Source: Rutpela maculata (Eukaryota > Arthropoda > Insecta > Coleoptera > Cerambycidae). Taken from it: a stretch of DNA of 64,000 nt. The position numbers and the translations under genes were made by a program. This document shows positions 11,072-22,511 of this stretch, one piece after another. The DNA is taken from positions 101,017,829-101,081,828 of the forward strand of contig OW386292.2 of assembly GCA_936432065.2 (NCBI GenBank), written 5' to 3'. Numbering within the stretch: position 1 is the first letter of the stretch; every line of letters starts with the position of its first letter. The notes under the pieces are model-generated. The model was not told the origin of the DNA. It did not search any database and saw nothing but the letters and a program-made list of their open reading frames with translations.

Positions 11072-11896
11072 TTAGTTTTTTCGATGACCATGACTTCTAA
11101 GTATTCTTGGTTGATCTTGGGAGGTATGGGGTTGTTGGTGATGGTGTTCTTGAGACTCTTGCTGTGTCTGTTGGTATTGCTGTGGGTGTAAGTTTAAGTT
11201 GGGGATTGAGCTATCTTTGAAGATGTTCTCACATTCCTCTAGTGTGTATGTTCTATCATTTATCCATAGTTTGGTGCTTCTTATGTAGGCTTTAGGGTTA
11301 CCACTATTTTTAGCTTGTTCAAGATATGGCTGTAGTTTTTTTCTGACATCCTGGTCTCGGGCAGAATAATGGGGGGAAATAGAGTAGCCTGTGCCTTTTA
11401 GTTTTTTACTGTTTTGGAAAATCATGTTTTTTGTTTTATAATTAAGAAATTTAATAACCGTGGGCCTTTTTTCAGATTTATTGTTACCCATTCTGGACAC
11501 CATTTGAATATCATTCGACTGTATTTCATTTAGACCTAGACCGCCGTTTTCCTGTGTGATAATATTTAGCACTTTTTTTTCAAGGTTTAGATGATTCTCA
11601 TTTTTGTCCTCGGCTATTCCATAGAATACTAGGGAGTTGATCCTACTCTGAGAGTCCAGAGTATTTAGTTGAGCTTCTAAATGATTTACTTGAATTTTCA
11701 GTTGTTTATTTTCGTTTTCGAGTTTATTTACTTTATTTGTGAGTTGTTCCATATCCCCATTAGTTTTTATTACCGTCTTCAATATTAGATCCACTTTCTG
11801 TTCTAGCGATAGTTCGTCTGTATTTTTTATACCCATGGTTGCTGTAATTACGGACCTGTCCTTTGTTACTTGCGAACTGTGTTTCTCCTGGGTCAT
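11072..11896 (-). CDS. ORF1: nucleic-acid-binding coiled-coil/RRM protein
   Basis: A 274-codon protein from the ATG at 11896 (the frame extends upstream to 11920 without ATG). Residues about 30-85 form a heptad-rich coiled coil (EQLTNKVNKLENENKQLKIQ...). Residues 85-185 resemble the RRM of L1-type ORF1 proteins (SLVFYGIAED at its start, RPTVIKFLNYKTKN in its middle). A C-terminal domain follows and ends in a Gln/His-rich tail (PQQYQQTQQ...) and basic HGHRKN. Such proteins trimerise, coat element RNA and act as chaperones. It lies 54 bp upstream of ORF2, whose N-terminal APE frame overlaps the ORF1 stop region. Confidence 0.8.
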   Translation of the reverse strand: MTQEKHSSQVTKDRSVITATMGIKNTDELSLEQKVDLILKTVIKTNGDMEQLTNKVNKLENENKQLKIQVNHLEAQLNTLDSQSRINSLVFYGIAEDKNENHLNLEKKVLNIITQENGGLGLNEIQSNDIQMVSRMGNNKSEKRPTVIKFLNYKTKNMIFQNSKKLKGTGYSISPHYSARDQDVRKKLQPYLEQAKNSGNPKAYIRSTKLWINDRTYTLEECENIFKDSSIPNLNLHPQQYQQTQQESQEHHHQQPHTSQDQPRILRSHGHRKN

Positions 11897-12175
11897 AAAT
11901 AATGGGTCACTTGCTGGCAACGACTATTCCCTTTATTTATTGCAGTAGCACAGATGTTTAGAAAACTACCCTGAGCTGAGTTAATTTACCATTACACTGT
12001 ACAGTTTTTATTTATTTAAACTATTTTTACTATTTTAGCAGCAAGCAACACATATGATTCGATGCACAAATATTTTAGCGATATTTTGGATCAATTTGTA
12101 CTTTTTGTCACTATTTTACCCGGCTTATTTAGGGTTTATGTCGGGAGCGTCACCCCCGCACGTGTTTACCCGAAC

Positions 12176-13024
12176 GTTACAGAACTACTGACATAGAGCT
12201 TCGGCTCAAACCGTAGCCAAGTGGGTTAAACTGATAAGGATAAAAATGGAATACACAAACCATAGCGCAAGATATGCTGCTATATCGGCTGCTCACAGAG
12301 CAGGAGTAGACAGAGAAAATTCGTAAGGGAGCAGGCTGGTCAAAAAATTCAAAAACATTCAATATTTTTTACAAGAAACCTCTAACCGTGAAACATATTA
12401 CATTTGTCAAAGGGGTCATGAGAGGCTCAAAGATTGATATAGACTATTAATTATTATTTATCTTAGTCGTAACAAAGTTTAGTTTAATGTCAATGCTGCT
12501 GAGCTGCTGAAGATGTTGGAGGAAGTGATACATTTTTCACTTAGTCCGCGTCGTATCTCCAAAACGGTAAGAAGAAGGTAAGTTTTCAAACTTGCAAAAC
12601 CATAATTTAAGTGAAAATGTTTGATATAAAAACCACTCAGCCCAGATCGTTTTGACTATCGAGAGCGCTTGGAGCAGCTAAGGTGATGCAATGGTTATAC
12701 AGTCTTGCGGTGCACGGAGCGGGTACACGAGGCTACAATGAAAATGCTGTGTTTGCGAAAGAACGAGCGTCTATACATAACACAGTTAAAGTATTTTTTA
12801 TTGATGACAATATCTTGCAAAAACAAATGTTTTGCGGTGTCATGAGCGGGCATACAAAACTTAATTATTTAATGTTTTTGCGATACAGCAAAAGTCTATA
12901 CGAAAACATAAATAAATGGGAAATCCCACCACATAATAATAATAGCAATAATAATCCTCTATTGCTAATAATTTATTAGCATCTGAAAACATGGACAAAA
13001 AATTTACACAGATTTTTTTCCCAC
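12176..13024. other. No supported gene
   Basis: Contains an unconvincing 98-codon frame (12683-12979) with Asn-rich low complexity at its end. No domain, splice pattern or repeat end is recognised. Confidence 0.4.
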
Positions 13025-13740
13025 TTTTCAGCCGATTTACAAAAGAAACGAAAGAATGTCATAGACAGTGACTCTGACTCGACTCTGCTGGTGTACCGAA
13101 AAAGCGGAAAGGAATTATTATTCCGAGTGATAGCGGGGATGAAAATACTGAATCCTTTCAAAAAATTATTTATCTCGTTGGAGAAAAGCCTAGATTAGAA
13201 AATACCATCGAAATACATTCAGATATTGCAGAAATCTGGAAAAATATTATGTCTACAGGCTTGCAAAAAGAGACAAAAGAAAACATCATGCAAAAGGTCC
13301 TAATCTTGAAGAATTACAATTGTCACCGCTCCAGCTCTTAATCCGGAACTCATAGCAACATTATCCTCCAATGCACGAACCAGAGATGAGCGACTTAAAG
13401 ATTGGCATAATTGTATTCCATTTAAACGATGTCTTAAAATCACTAATTACTGCAAATGACATATGTAATATAGAAAAAGTGAGCGACAGCCTTCGCTTAC
13501 TATGTGATTTGCAGTTTATGGAATCTGAAACGCGCAGAGGATTTCTTTTACTTTTACCTGGCTTGAACAAAAATGTAATGTAAAGTGTAAAGAATCGTTA
13601 GAAAAGACTACTGTTGGACACGGTATGCTGTTTGGAAGAAACCATTCAGATGTCATACGAGAAGAAAAACGAAAGATATATACAAACCAGGAATCCTTTA
13701 ACATTTTGTCCAAAATAATAAATGAAGGTACTTCTCTTAA
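13025..13740 (+). pseudogene. Fragment of a protein associated with tyrosine-recombinase retroelements
   Basis: Translation in shifting frames gives a basic Ser/Asp-rich nuclear-type start (KRKNVIDSDSDS, about 13045), then EIHSDIAEIWKNIMSTGLQKETKENIMQK (about 13210-13300). An APALNPE-like segment in yet another frame and an RLLCDLQFMESETRRGF... block (13371-13583, the longest open part) follow, with MLFGRNHSDVIREEKRKIY near 13625. This succession resembles the uncharacterised gag-like proteins often found beside phage-integrase-type transposons in aphids and other invertebrates; that comparison is from memory. Three or more frame changes make it a relic. An AG acceptor-like site precedes it at 13028. 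Confidence 0.4.
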
Positions 13741-13900
13741 GAAGAGTAGGAATCTTTTACTTGTCTAACATTTAATAGACAAGGGACCGCCTGCTTTACA
13801 TCCCCTCCGAAGGATGGTATATCCACTACGTAGTCCTCGTCTGAAATTACGTAGCTTCTGCGTATACACTGATATACAAGCCGCTATAAGGTGGGACGAG

Positions 13901-13962
13901 AACGCTGTATTTCCCAAGATGGGTCACCCAACCAAGTACTAACCGCGTTCGACGTTGCCTCA
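13901..13962 (-). ncRNA. 5S rRNA-like fragment (pseudogene or 5S-derived SINE head)
   Basis: On the minus strand the sequence carries GGCAACGTCGAACGCGG, GTTAGTACTTGG and TTGGGTGACC followed by TTGGGAA. These match in order the A box, intermediate region and C box of animal 5S rRNA and the start of its 3' stem. The 5' half of 5S RNA does not precede it, and the 3' end runs into unrelated sequence. It is thus a partial pseudogene or the head of a 5S-derived SINE (SINE3 type). The internal Pol III control region is nearly intact. Confidence 0.65.
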
Positions 13963-13969
13963 ACGGAAT

Positions 13970-14600
13970 ATCGACTGACATTCACATTGAAGTCGCCTCT
14001 ACGCTCGCCCCTGAACGAAAATATTAATCTAATAAGTAAGAGCCGTCAACGCTGTTTAGCTCTGCAGGTCCCCTGTCTCTGTTGCCTAATACATAGTTTA
14101 CAAGTGCAATGGAGACAGAGAACCTTCCCGCCATTGTTCGAGCTCACTGATGGATCAACAGTGGTTTCGTGCAATTGCCACATTGTAATATTATTCTTGA
14201 TTATAGTTGCTTTATGCTTTAAAAAGTCGCTTTCATTTGGAATTTAACAAAACTTTTTGCTGTTATACTAAAATTATCGTATTTTTTACGATTATCGTAC
14301 ATCTGGCAACGCTGCTATCGAACGACGCTAACCCCACTCCGCTACGTTACACTGTTGACGAGTTATTCGAGTTTAAGAGGGGAAATCCATTCCTGGACAC
14401 CCAGTATGTTTTCCGACTTGTCGGAATGTCAGAAATTTAAATAAATCATAGTTGTCTTTTTCTCAAGAACAGTGACTTATTGAAAAGATTTTGCTATACT
14501 TGATTCTAGAATAGCTACTATTCATAAAATTACAGTTCCAGTTATAATTAGTATTGTACCCGTCTTAATGTGGAGTGGGAGATAAAGTAGGGAAGGGCGA
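13970..14600. other. Upstream sequence, nothing recognised
   Basis: No domain in the short open frames. The last part lies just upstream of the SAM-domain first exon and may hold its promoter; I see no convincing TATA box at the expected distance. Confidence 0.35.
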
Positions 14601-14710
14601 AATTAGCCGACCAGCCGACGCCATTTTGTTTTTTCTGTTGCTTGAGGAAAAGTCTGACGCAATTTTTATAGGATTGTTAGAGTAATAATCAGTTTGTGAA
14701 ACGTGTCGAT

Positions 14711-15654
14711 ATGAAAGAACTGTTAAAGGAATGTCAATTAGAAGAATTGATTCCATTATTCAACCGTAAGTATTATTATTGTTGTTTTATTTCTGTTAAT
14801 TCTAAACATGCGTGCTCGCGGCGTCAGATCAAATAAAAACAAAATATATCTGTACAGTCTATTGCAAACTATCTCGTTTTTTTATCTTTGTGTAATGTTG
14901 TTATATTTTATATGTATTTAACATTCTTGACTGTGCATAATAAATGCGATAGACTAATCAAATATCCACGAGTATCCACGTTATTTTACGCAGGTAGAAT
15001 TTTATGAAGAATATCGACTTGATCAGGACCTCTCATTACGACTCTATACATTTATAGTATATAGGTACCTCCAGATTAAGTTACATGCTTTACGGACTAT
15101 TTATTGTTATAAATAAATAATAAACAGTTGACTATCGTGATTATAAAACTAACAAAAAAGTGATTATAAAACAAAAAAAAAACGTTTTATAGTTCTAATG
15201 TACTGCTTTTTAAAATTTTAGCTGATTTTATTTATTTATTTAGCTAGGTGTATTTGTTTATTTAACATCTAGCATTTACAGGAACTATTCCCCAATCATG
15301 CAGTCCAATAAAATGTGCTGTATGAAAAATAATGAGAAATTGTAAGAGAATTAATAATCGGTAATTAATAAAATAATCTAATTTGTACTTTCCCGGGCTC
15401 TCGACTTAATTAACTATGTTATGATATATATAGGACATCATAAGATATAAAGATGTTATTTACAGTATCACACAACCCTGCTTTTTTATTTTAGAATATG
15501 AAATTACATAGGAAAACTTATCTATGTTAACAGAAGAATTAATAAAAGAGATGATTCCTAGCATAGGGAAGAGATTAAAATTTCTCCAACAATGGAAACA
15601 AGTCGTTGTAACTATACTATTTTTTTACTATACCTAGTATACTTCAGCAAAAGT
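14711..15654 (+). pseudogene. Two-exon SAM-domain gene or gene fragment with an in-frame stop
   Basis: Exon 1 (14711-14765) starts at an ATG and encodes MKELLKECQLEELIPLF; it ends in phase 1 at a consensus donor CGTAAGT. The acceptor TTTTATTTTAG ends at 15494. Exon 2 continues in frame with an acidic LTEELIKEMIPSIGKRLKF segment, the typical second half of a sterile alpha motif (SAM) protein-interaction domain, ending in FLQQWKQ. A TAG at 15509-15511 interrupts exon 2 five codons in, and a second stop lies near 15652. The splice sites and domain fit are good, so this is a gene born functional. With the stop it is probably a pseudogene or a copy truncated after exon 1. No downstream exon was recognised. 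Confidence 0.55.
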
Positions 15655-15757
15655 ACATTTTTGACAACATTTAAATTGTATGTATGTATGTATTTTGCAC
15701 ATCTAAACCTAAACGAATATATTATAGCACGTAATATTTTAAAAGTATGCCTATATA

Positions 15758-16160
15758 CAGGGTGCTTCACGGTTAGTCGCCTGTTGGGCGTTTTATAGTA
15801 ACTAAAAATAATTTGAATCTGAAAATTTGGATATGGGGAGTTTCCGAGGGTGATCTATTTAATGAACATAATGCCATGTATGTGATACTTCCGGTTATAC
15901 CGGAAGCCCACCACAACCTCATTTCAAATGGTATACCTATTTTATATTTTATGCCGAATTCGGATTCTACTCGTTATTTTGAGGTAATTTTCGATATACC
16001 TAATTCCTTATACTTACCTAAAATTAACGGTTTTTGAGATATTTCGTTTTTAATAAAATTTTAAGAGGAAACTTTCTTATATAGTTGAAAATTAATAATT
16101 TGTGCTATAGTACATTTTTTTAACACCCATTTTTTTTACCATATATTTATGACATTGTTA
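15758..16160 (+). mobile_element. Terminal non-coding part of a mariner-like transposon
   Basis: Starts at a TA followed by CAGGGTGCTTCA, a common terminus of insect IS630/Tc1/mariner elements with long UTRs. It continues into a TTTCCGAGG...GAACATAATGCC...ACTTCCGGTTATACCGGAAG block seen in such elements (from memory). The palindrome ACTTCCGGTTATACCGGAAG... is present at about 15889-15908. No transposase follows and the other terminus is absent, so it is a truncated copy; the right limit is approximate. Confidence 0.45.
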
Positions 16161-18900
16161 CGTTCACATGGGAACTTTACGTATTTTTATTAAATTCTGT
16201 ATATCACACCTAATAATTGAGAAATACTGTACTAGTATTTAGCATCTTTGAGTTATTTATGCCCAGACATATTATTATCCTGCACAATATGTTTAGATTT
16301 AAGATCAATATCCTTTAGTATACTTTAATTTAAACCATTATTTGTTATCTATTTTAAAGTTTTTGTCAAAGGCACATTAACACCTGGGCTATATATTTCC
16401 ACGAATAACGCGAAACCATCATTCACATTTAATTATGTCTTTGCTGATTGAGTCTATCTTACACACAATACATTGGGTAGTATAATGGGTTGCATAGAAG
16501 TATGCCTCCCCTAGATTTGCAAATCTAGTTATTTGATATCTAGAAGTTTCTGAATTGTTATGATATGGCAGCATTAGTCTAATTGGAGGGGATCGTACCT
16601 TATTTATTCTCACAGAAAGAGATTTATTTTAATTTCCAGTTCTGTGGCAGTTTAGTCAAGTACTCCTAAGTCGCGATAATTAATTAAGCAAACACTTTGC
16701 TTCCTTTGCTATTATCGGGTTTTACTAAGTGAAAAGAACAGTAAAAGGTAACTAAAATTATTTGTTAATTTTATCTCTTCAATATTTGACGGCTCCAAGC
16801 CATATTTTTCATTTCTACCATTTTTTATATCAAAATTGTGTAATGATAGTCTCAGTTTCGCAAACACATGCTAAACAAATTCTCTTTTCTTTTGAAAACG
16901 TAGGAGTTTTGCTGCCTTTTTTTATATTATTTTTTGCGTTATATTAAATATTTATTTAATTTTGCTGCTAAATAGTTCAATTATTTTTGGACACCACGTG
17001 GGTTATTTAATTAATCCAGTCATATCAGTTTGGAATTCATACGAACACATTTTCCACGTGCCCGTATAAGCAGATGAACATTCAGCAATAAATGGAAATT
17101 ATTTTGGTTCAGTTTAGTATGGATGGATAAATAAAAGTTATATACCACTCACAGTAATAGTCCATTCAATATAGTCAATTTGAGGTCAAGTCAACTTTAG
17201 TTTGGTCAGCAAAACCCCAGCGTATTCGTACAGGTGTTCGAGAGATCAAAGCACAGAGCCGCCCGTGTTAATGAGGTCGCTGACAAAGATTACCTGAATC
17301 CATCAGAACCCATTTTGTAGCGTCCATTTCTCCAGGGATCGGTGAGAAAGTGTTAAGTTCTGATTTTTTAGTTAAGTTGTGTATTTTTATTGCATAAAGA
17401 CTTTTTTCCATCGACAAATTTTTATGAAGTCATAAATCGTTTATCAATTTTTATTTATGTAATTTAAATTTAGTATTTCATCGCACTTAATTATTTTAAG
17501 ATTTCAATAACGTGTGTACTATTTATATTGATTTAATCTTAGTAATAATTTACGAAATCATTTTTAATACTATAAAATTTTGATAATTTTTGACTATCAC
17601 TATTTCAATTGTCTGATTGATAAAATTTGTCATCTTTGAGTATTCGCTAAAATAAATTGTGATTTATTATCCTAAATTTATTTTCTCATTTTGTTTGTTT
17701 GTGTCTTGAACGATTTAATCTTTCCACAGCGGTTGGTTTCATCACTTGCAGGGTAGCTTAACTATCTCATATTTTTCTGTGGATGGCGCCCTCTTTCAAC
17801 ATCTAAAATAAAACTACCCCCGAGTGATAAAACAAACTGGCTTGGCAAAAATATCGTGATGATATTGATTTACTCTCAAACTCACCTAAAAGATAAAAAC
17901 GAACTCACGATCCAGCCCCGCAAATAAATCAGCTAGTCGAACGCACTTACCCTTGCGTTTTGCCTGAATTTTGTTTGAATTTTACCTTAACCAGTATTTC
18001 CAAATTTAATTTTTGCAGAGCAAAGGGGGAAGGTAACAACATAGTATTATGGAGCTTACGTCTGTATAAATTGCAAATGCTCAACAATATTCAGGGTGTC
18101 TTAAAAAAGCCAAATACACGTACATTGTGTATACATTGTATAAATAAATGAAAAGCTTGACCTGAATCGTGAGGTCAGTCTTTTAAAAAATTAAAACTGA
18201 GTTTTAACCATCAACCAGCCGTCGATAACAGTGGCGTAGGTTTACATGTGTGCATGTATATTATTATATAGAGTACATTATATTTTCAATTTCATTCAGA
18301 TATATGAGTAATAATAAGTCAAACCATTTTTCCAGACCTAATCAACTTATCTATTAATTGCTCCTTTTGTCCCTTAAAAATTGAAAATGTTATCAAAAAC
18401 ATACTAATGCAATTTATATTATACCCAAAGAACATGTCTTATAAAAGATAATATATTTACTTTGCACTTGACATTCTGATAACCAATATACTTTTACTCC
18501 AGTCACTTTAGACAAAAATATGGCTTCTGAGCTAACAAAATATATCCTTCATTGATATTTTGAGAAACAAACTAAGGAAGTTCAGTTTTTTTTTATTGAT
18601 TAGTGACGAAAATTTATCAAAAAACGTCATTGAGAAAAGGCAGGGTAAAGGAATTAATTATTAATAAAAAGGAAGAAATATAATCAAAATATCGATAAAT
18701 GCAGTATTGACAAGTATAATGGTTTATGGAAATTAAACAAACATAGTTTCAAACAAAAATAAGTAAGGCAAGTAAATGTTAAATCTAATATTCAAGAAAC
18801 TATATTCGTCATTCGAGTTAGACATATTGAGAGGATTATAAAAGTTGTGATTTACGTAAAAAAATTGTGTTTGAAAGGTAAATTGTAAACATAACGTCAG
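16161..18900. other. Non-coding stretch with possible element ends only
   Basis: No gene found. A CAGGGTGTCTT motif at about 18094 and CAGTGGCGTAGG at about 18231 look like isolated transposon termini (mariner-like and hAT-like respectively). Their partner ends are not seen. Confidence 0.4.
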
Positions 18901-18919
18901 TGAGCAAAAATATTTTACT

Positions 18920-19245
18920 TACCGTTAATGTCAAGTTGGTTTTCTTTGACATAAAGTCCAAGAATCCTTCTAGTGCATATAGAGATTGATTTGGCGTTGA
19001 AAACAGTGAAGAAAAAGAATATTTTAACACAAGAAAGCAGAACTTCTAGAGAACGTCAAAACTGCGAATACATCTGGAGTAAGTTCTAAAATCCAGAGCG
19101 TTTCGCCTTCAAGGGTGTAACGTAATTTTTCAACATTACTAATATTAACCAGATTTAGGCAGGTGGAAACACGAACGGTAAAGGACGTTTGTTCTGACAA
19201 CAGTGTCAATTGTCACAATCAACGAATCAACTGTCTTGAACTGCC
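18920..19245 (-). other. Unidentified coding-like stretch
   Basis: On the minus strand two adjoining frames have protein-like composition: one with TSFTVRVSTCLNLVNISNVEKL (about 19209-19026), then, after a one-base frame change, PNQSLYALEGFLDFMSKK. The second frame ends at a good donor, ACG|GTAAGT (about 18922 on the plus coordinate). I do not recognise the product. It may be a decayed exon. Confidence 0.25.
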
Positions 19246-19540
19246 AAATAAATTCATTTCTGCGGTGCCCTGGGAGCTGATTTATGTTAAAACAGAAAAA
19301 TAAAAGGTTGGCTGAAGTAAATCTTGAAAAAGAAAAACATATTTTAGTAGTTCATGAAAATGACGCAAAATGACCAGGGAATGTTGCTCGTCATGGACTC
19401 AACTAGTAGATAGTTCAATAATTATTTCAGCGGATTTTAATAGGTTGCACATAAAATGTGTGTATCAACTGCTTGTGGTTAATTATTTATTTATTTAGTT
19501 TTTCTTGTAGCACAAAATATATTTTACATTACCCCCACAG

Positions 19541-20190
19541 TAGAAGTTCTAAACTTCTTCGGAATGACGGAATTCCGGATGAGCAACAGGATATGAGTAA
19601 TGAAGTACCAGCATCATCATCAACAGATGAGCCCGTTGATATTCGTTGTCCGTGGAGCAGGCATGATATTCTTAAATTAATTCATCTTTACCACAAATAT
19701 AGAGAAAATTTTAAAAAAACCACCTGTAAAAATAGCAAAGTGTGGTAGTGGATAGCCGCTGACATGAAAACACATAGTGATTTACAGTGCAAAAACTAAA
19801 TTTAAATATCTGAAGGGAAAGTATGTTGAAAAAAAAGACAACATGAGTAATCGAAAAACAGGAGCGAAAGCCGTGCGTTTTACTTATTTCTCCGAGTTTG
19901 ATGAAATGTTTGGAAAGAATGAAACCCGAAGCCATCGCCTCATCAAGTCGGGGAGAAGGCAATATTCTATCATCAAAAAATAAAAATGAAGACGAAAGTG
20001 CAGTATCAAATCCAAAAAAAAAAAAAAGAAAGGAAAGAGTATCTTAGAAAAGCAGTTAGCAAAATATGATGAAAACATAAGTGAAAGAGAACAAGCTAAA
20101 GAGTCATACAGAAATTTTACAGCGGCAAGATCAGGCATTAACTATATTTAGTAAAATAGCAGACTCATTTCAAAACTGGGTTGATAAATA
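19541..20190 (+). pseudogene. Myb/SANT-like (trihelix-type) DNA-binding protein, decayed
   Basis: Insects have many genes with an N-terminal Myb/SANT-like domain, often of transposon (Harbinger) origin or host regulators. After an acceptor-like CCCCCACAG at 19540, the frame has an acidic lead and then WSRHDILKLIHLYHKYRENF. WIAADM and later LKGKYVEKKDNMSN and FTYFSEFDEMFG follow, which are the three helices and the trailing Phe-rich segment. A basic KKKKRKE region and a helical C-terminus (LTIFSKIADSFQNW) come next. It is disabled: TAG at 19746-19748 sits between two conserved Trp codons, a frame change occurs near 19790, and more lie at 19960-20050. Confidence 0.65.
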
Positions 20191-21275
20191 ATGTAACAAT
20201 TTTGTGGATTTTTTAGTAAATGTTTACGAGACATCCAGTTATCGTATTTTGCCATTTTTTTTGTGTGACGTGTTCTACTTTATGGTAGGAAGTATCTGTG
20301 ACTTACGAGAATTTGTGTAAATTTTGTTTTTGTGTGTTGAAGGGCAAGGATAAAAACAAAATTTACAAAAAATGTCGGTCGAAAATCACTTTCACATTCC
20401 CCCACAAAGATTAAAAAAAAAACAAATTTGCACATGTTAGTAGATGTAATACAAAATACACTTAATATATATTTACCAGTTTTTCTTTAATGAAGCTGAA
20501 GCTCTTTCAGATGTGATTCTGAGGATGAATATGGATATACGATATACATTATGGCAAAAAATGTTGGTAACTAGGGCAGGGCAACCGGGGCCCAAGCCAG
20601 GGGCGCAAGCCTCCTGGGGCGCAATATGCCAGGCTGACAAATCGAGTTACTTGAAATCACGCCACGCCACTGGATCCGATCGTGTGCCGAGCGCAGTGCG
20701 CTTGAGCAAGTGCAAGCGATAGGTATATTTATTAGTTCATTTAGCGTATTATTAGTTTCAAATTTGTTATCTGAGGAGAGTCGAGTGTTGTGTGTTCGTT
20801 TGGACCCAATCTTACCGTTTGTTGGTTGTGCTGTTTATAGTTTAGATCTTAACGCAAGTAAGTACATTTTATCGCTTTATAATCAAAAAGTAATGTAAAG
20901 AAAACTTTCTTAAATTATACATTAGAATTCCCTCAAAAAAGCCGTCAGGTCGAAATTTAAAAAATTAAGAGAAGCTCGAAAAGATAAAGAACAAAAATTG
21001 TCAAATAGATTATACGGCTGGATATCCAACTCGAGTAATTTAACTGTTGCAAATGAAGGATCCGGATCTGCGTCTCCGTCTGTGGAACTAAGTTTAAATA
21101 TTAATGTTAATGACACTTCAATCACATCAATTAATGGAAATGAAAGAGATTCTACCCAAGAAGCCCAAGATCTACAAAGAGGCTGTTCACTAGCCGCAGA
21201 AGCAGAAGAAGGTACGTTTTAAAGAAATTTTAAAATTCTGTAGTATTCTACTAATTCTATAAATACATTTACAGT

Positions 21276-21420
21276 TTGTTATATTGGATTTGTAGGAAAC
21301 AACTACTCAGCGGGCAAGTGCCCCGACCTGCATTGAATTACAAATCCTGATGATGTAATTCAATGCAGGTCGGGGTATTTGCCCGCTGAGTAGTTGTTTC
21401 TTACACATCCAATATAACAA
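21276..21420. repeat. 145-bp near-perfect hairpin (MITE-like) in the hAT intron
   Basis: Left arm 21276-21341 and right arm 21355-21420 are inverted copies (66 bp each, few mismatches) around a 13-base loop. Ends are TTGTTATATTGG...CCAATATAACAA. It lies wholly within the intron 21212-21656. Such structures are usually non-autonomous foldback/MITE copies; no clear target duplication was found. Confidence 0.9.
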
Positions 21421-22511
21421 TGTAAGCTTAGTCCGTCAAGGGCTAGAGGTCGCCGCTCTCGGTACTTGCATTGCAAGTCGCTGTATGCCATGTAGACATC
21501 TATGATGTTTGGTGTATGGTAGCATTTGGCTCACTTACCTCTCACCACTACTCAATTTACAGTTTGATAAATAAAACCACTTGCAAATAACTTTAGTAAA
21601 AATAACGTCTGTATTAGAAGGTCCTTCCTTTTAACCAATTTTTTCTCCTCCTTTAGGGACCTCTGAAGAACATAATATTGGCCGTTTATCTGCTCCAGCT
21701 TCTGTAATAAATTATAACGATCCAAAGTCATGGCGAAATATAGATGATAAGTTTAGGTGTTGTCTAGTTGAAAAAGGGCCAAGTCAAGGAAAAGACTGTG
21801 ATTTTGGATCATCAGTAAAGGACGATAGGCGTATTTTTACCGCCGAATGGTTTAAAAAAACTCTACCAAATAATGAAAAAGTAGAGCGAACATGGTTGAT
21901 TTACAGTGAAAACAACAAAGCACTATTTTGTTTCCCGTGTTTACTGTTTACAAAAAAAACGTCCATTTTTTCAAGTGCAAAACAAGGTTTTTGTGATTGG
22001 AAACACTTAAACCCAAGAGTCGGTGAACACGAGAATTCTGTACACCGAAAATGCTTTGTATTGTGGAAAGAATTGGAAATTCGTCTAAAGATAAACGATG
22101 ATATGGAACGTATAATTTTAACAGAAAAAGAAAAGTGGAGGTACTTTCTGAAGGTAATTTTGGATGTAATATTATTTTGTGCAAAGAACAACTTAGCTCT
22201 TAGGGGTAAAATTGAACGGATTGGTCATTGAAAATCGGGAATTTATCTAAGTGCACTGGAATTATTAAGTAAATACAATACTTAAGTTGCCGCACATATT
22301 TCGTCTATCACTAAAGGTTCTGTATCATATTTGTCCCCTAGTAGTCAAAACGAGTTTATTAAGTTGCTAGGATCTAGTGTTAAGGATCAAATTATTTCAA
22401 AAATTAAAAAACCGAAGTACTACTCTATATCATTCGATTGCACCCCGGACGTCGCCCACACAGAGCAGATGGCTCAAATAATACGATATGTGCTAATTGA
22501 GGACGGTAAAT

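Larger units (their letters stand above)
7761..12175 (-). mobile_element. Nearly full-length CR1-group non-LTR retrotransposon
   Basis: Reading on the minus strand: a 5' untranslated region (from about 12175, the 5' limit is uncertain), ORF1 (11896-11072), ORF2 with endonuclease and reverse transcriptase (11017-8186), a roughly 400-bp 3' UTR and a (TCTA)n tail. Two ORFs, an L1-type ORF1 protein and a non-poly(A) repeat tail point to the CR1/L2/Daphne part of the Jockey superfamily; the exact clade needs a tree. It is largely intact, with a local 4-bp duplication at the start of ORF2. No target duplication could be fixed because the 5' end is not certain. Confidence 0.85.

Noticed and set aside
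18094..18240. Complete mariner or hAT element from the CAGGGTGTC and CAGTGGCGTAGG motifs
   Set aside because: Single short termini without partner ends or target duplications.
21276..21420. CRISPR-like or bacterial attachment structure
   Set aside because: One inverted repeat pair only, no spaced direct repeats, and the setting is clearly eukaryotic.
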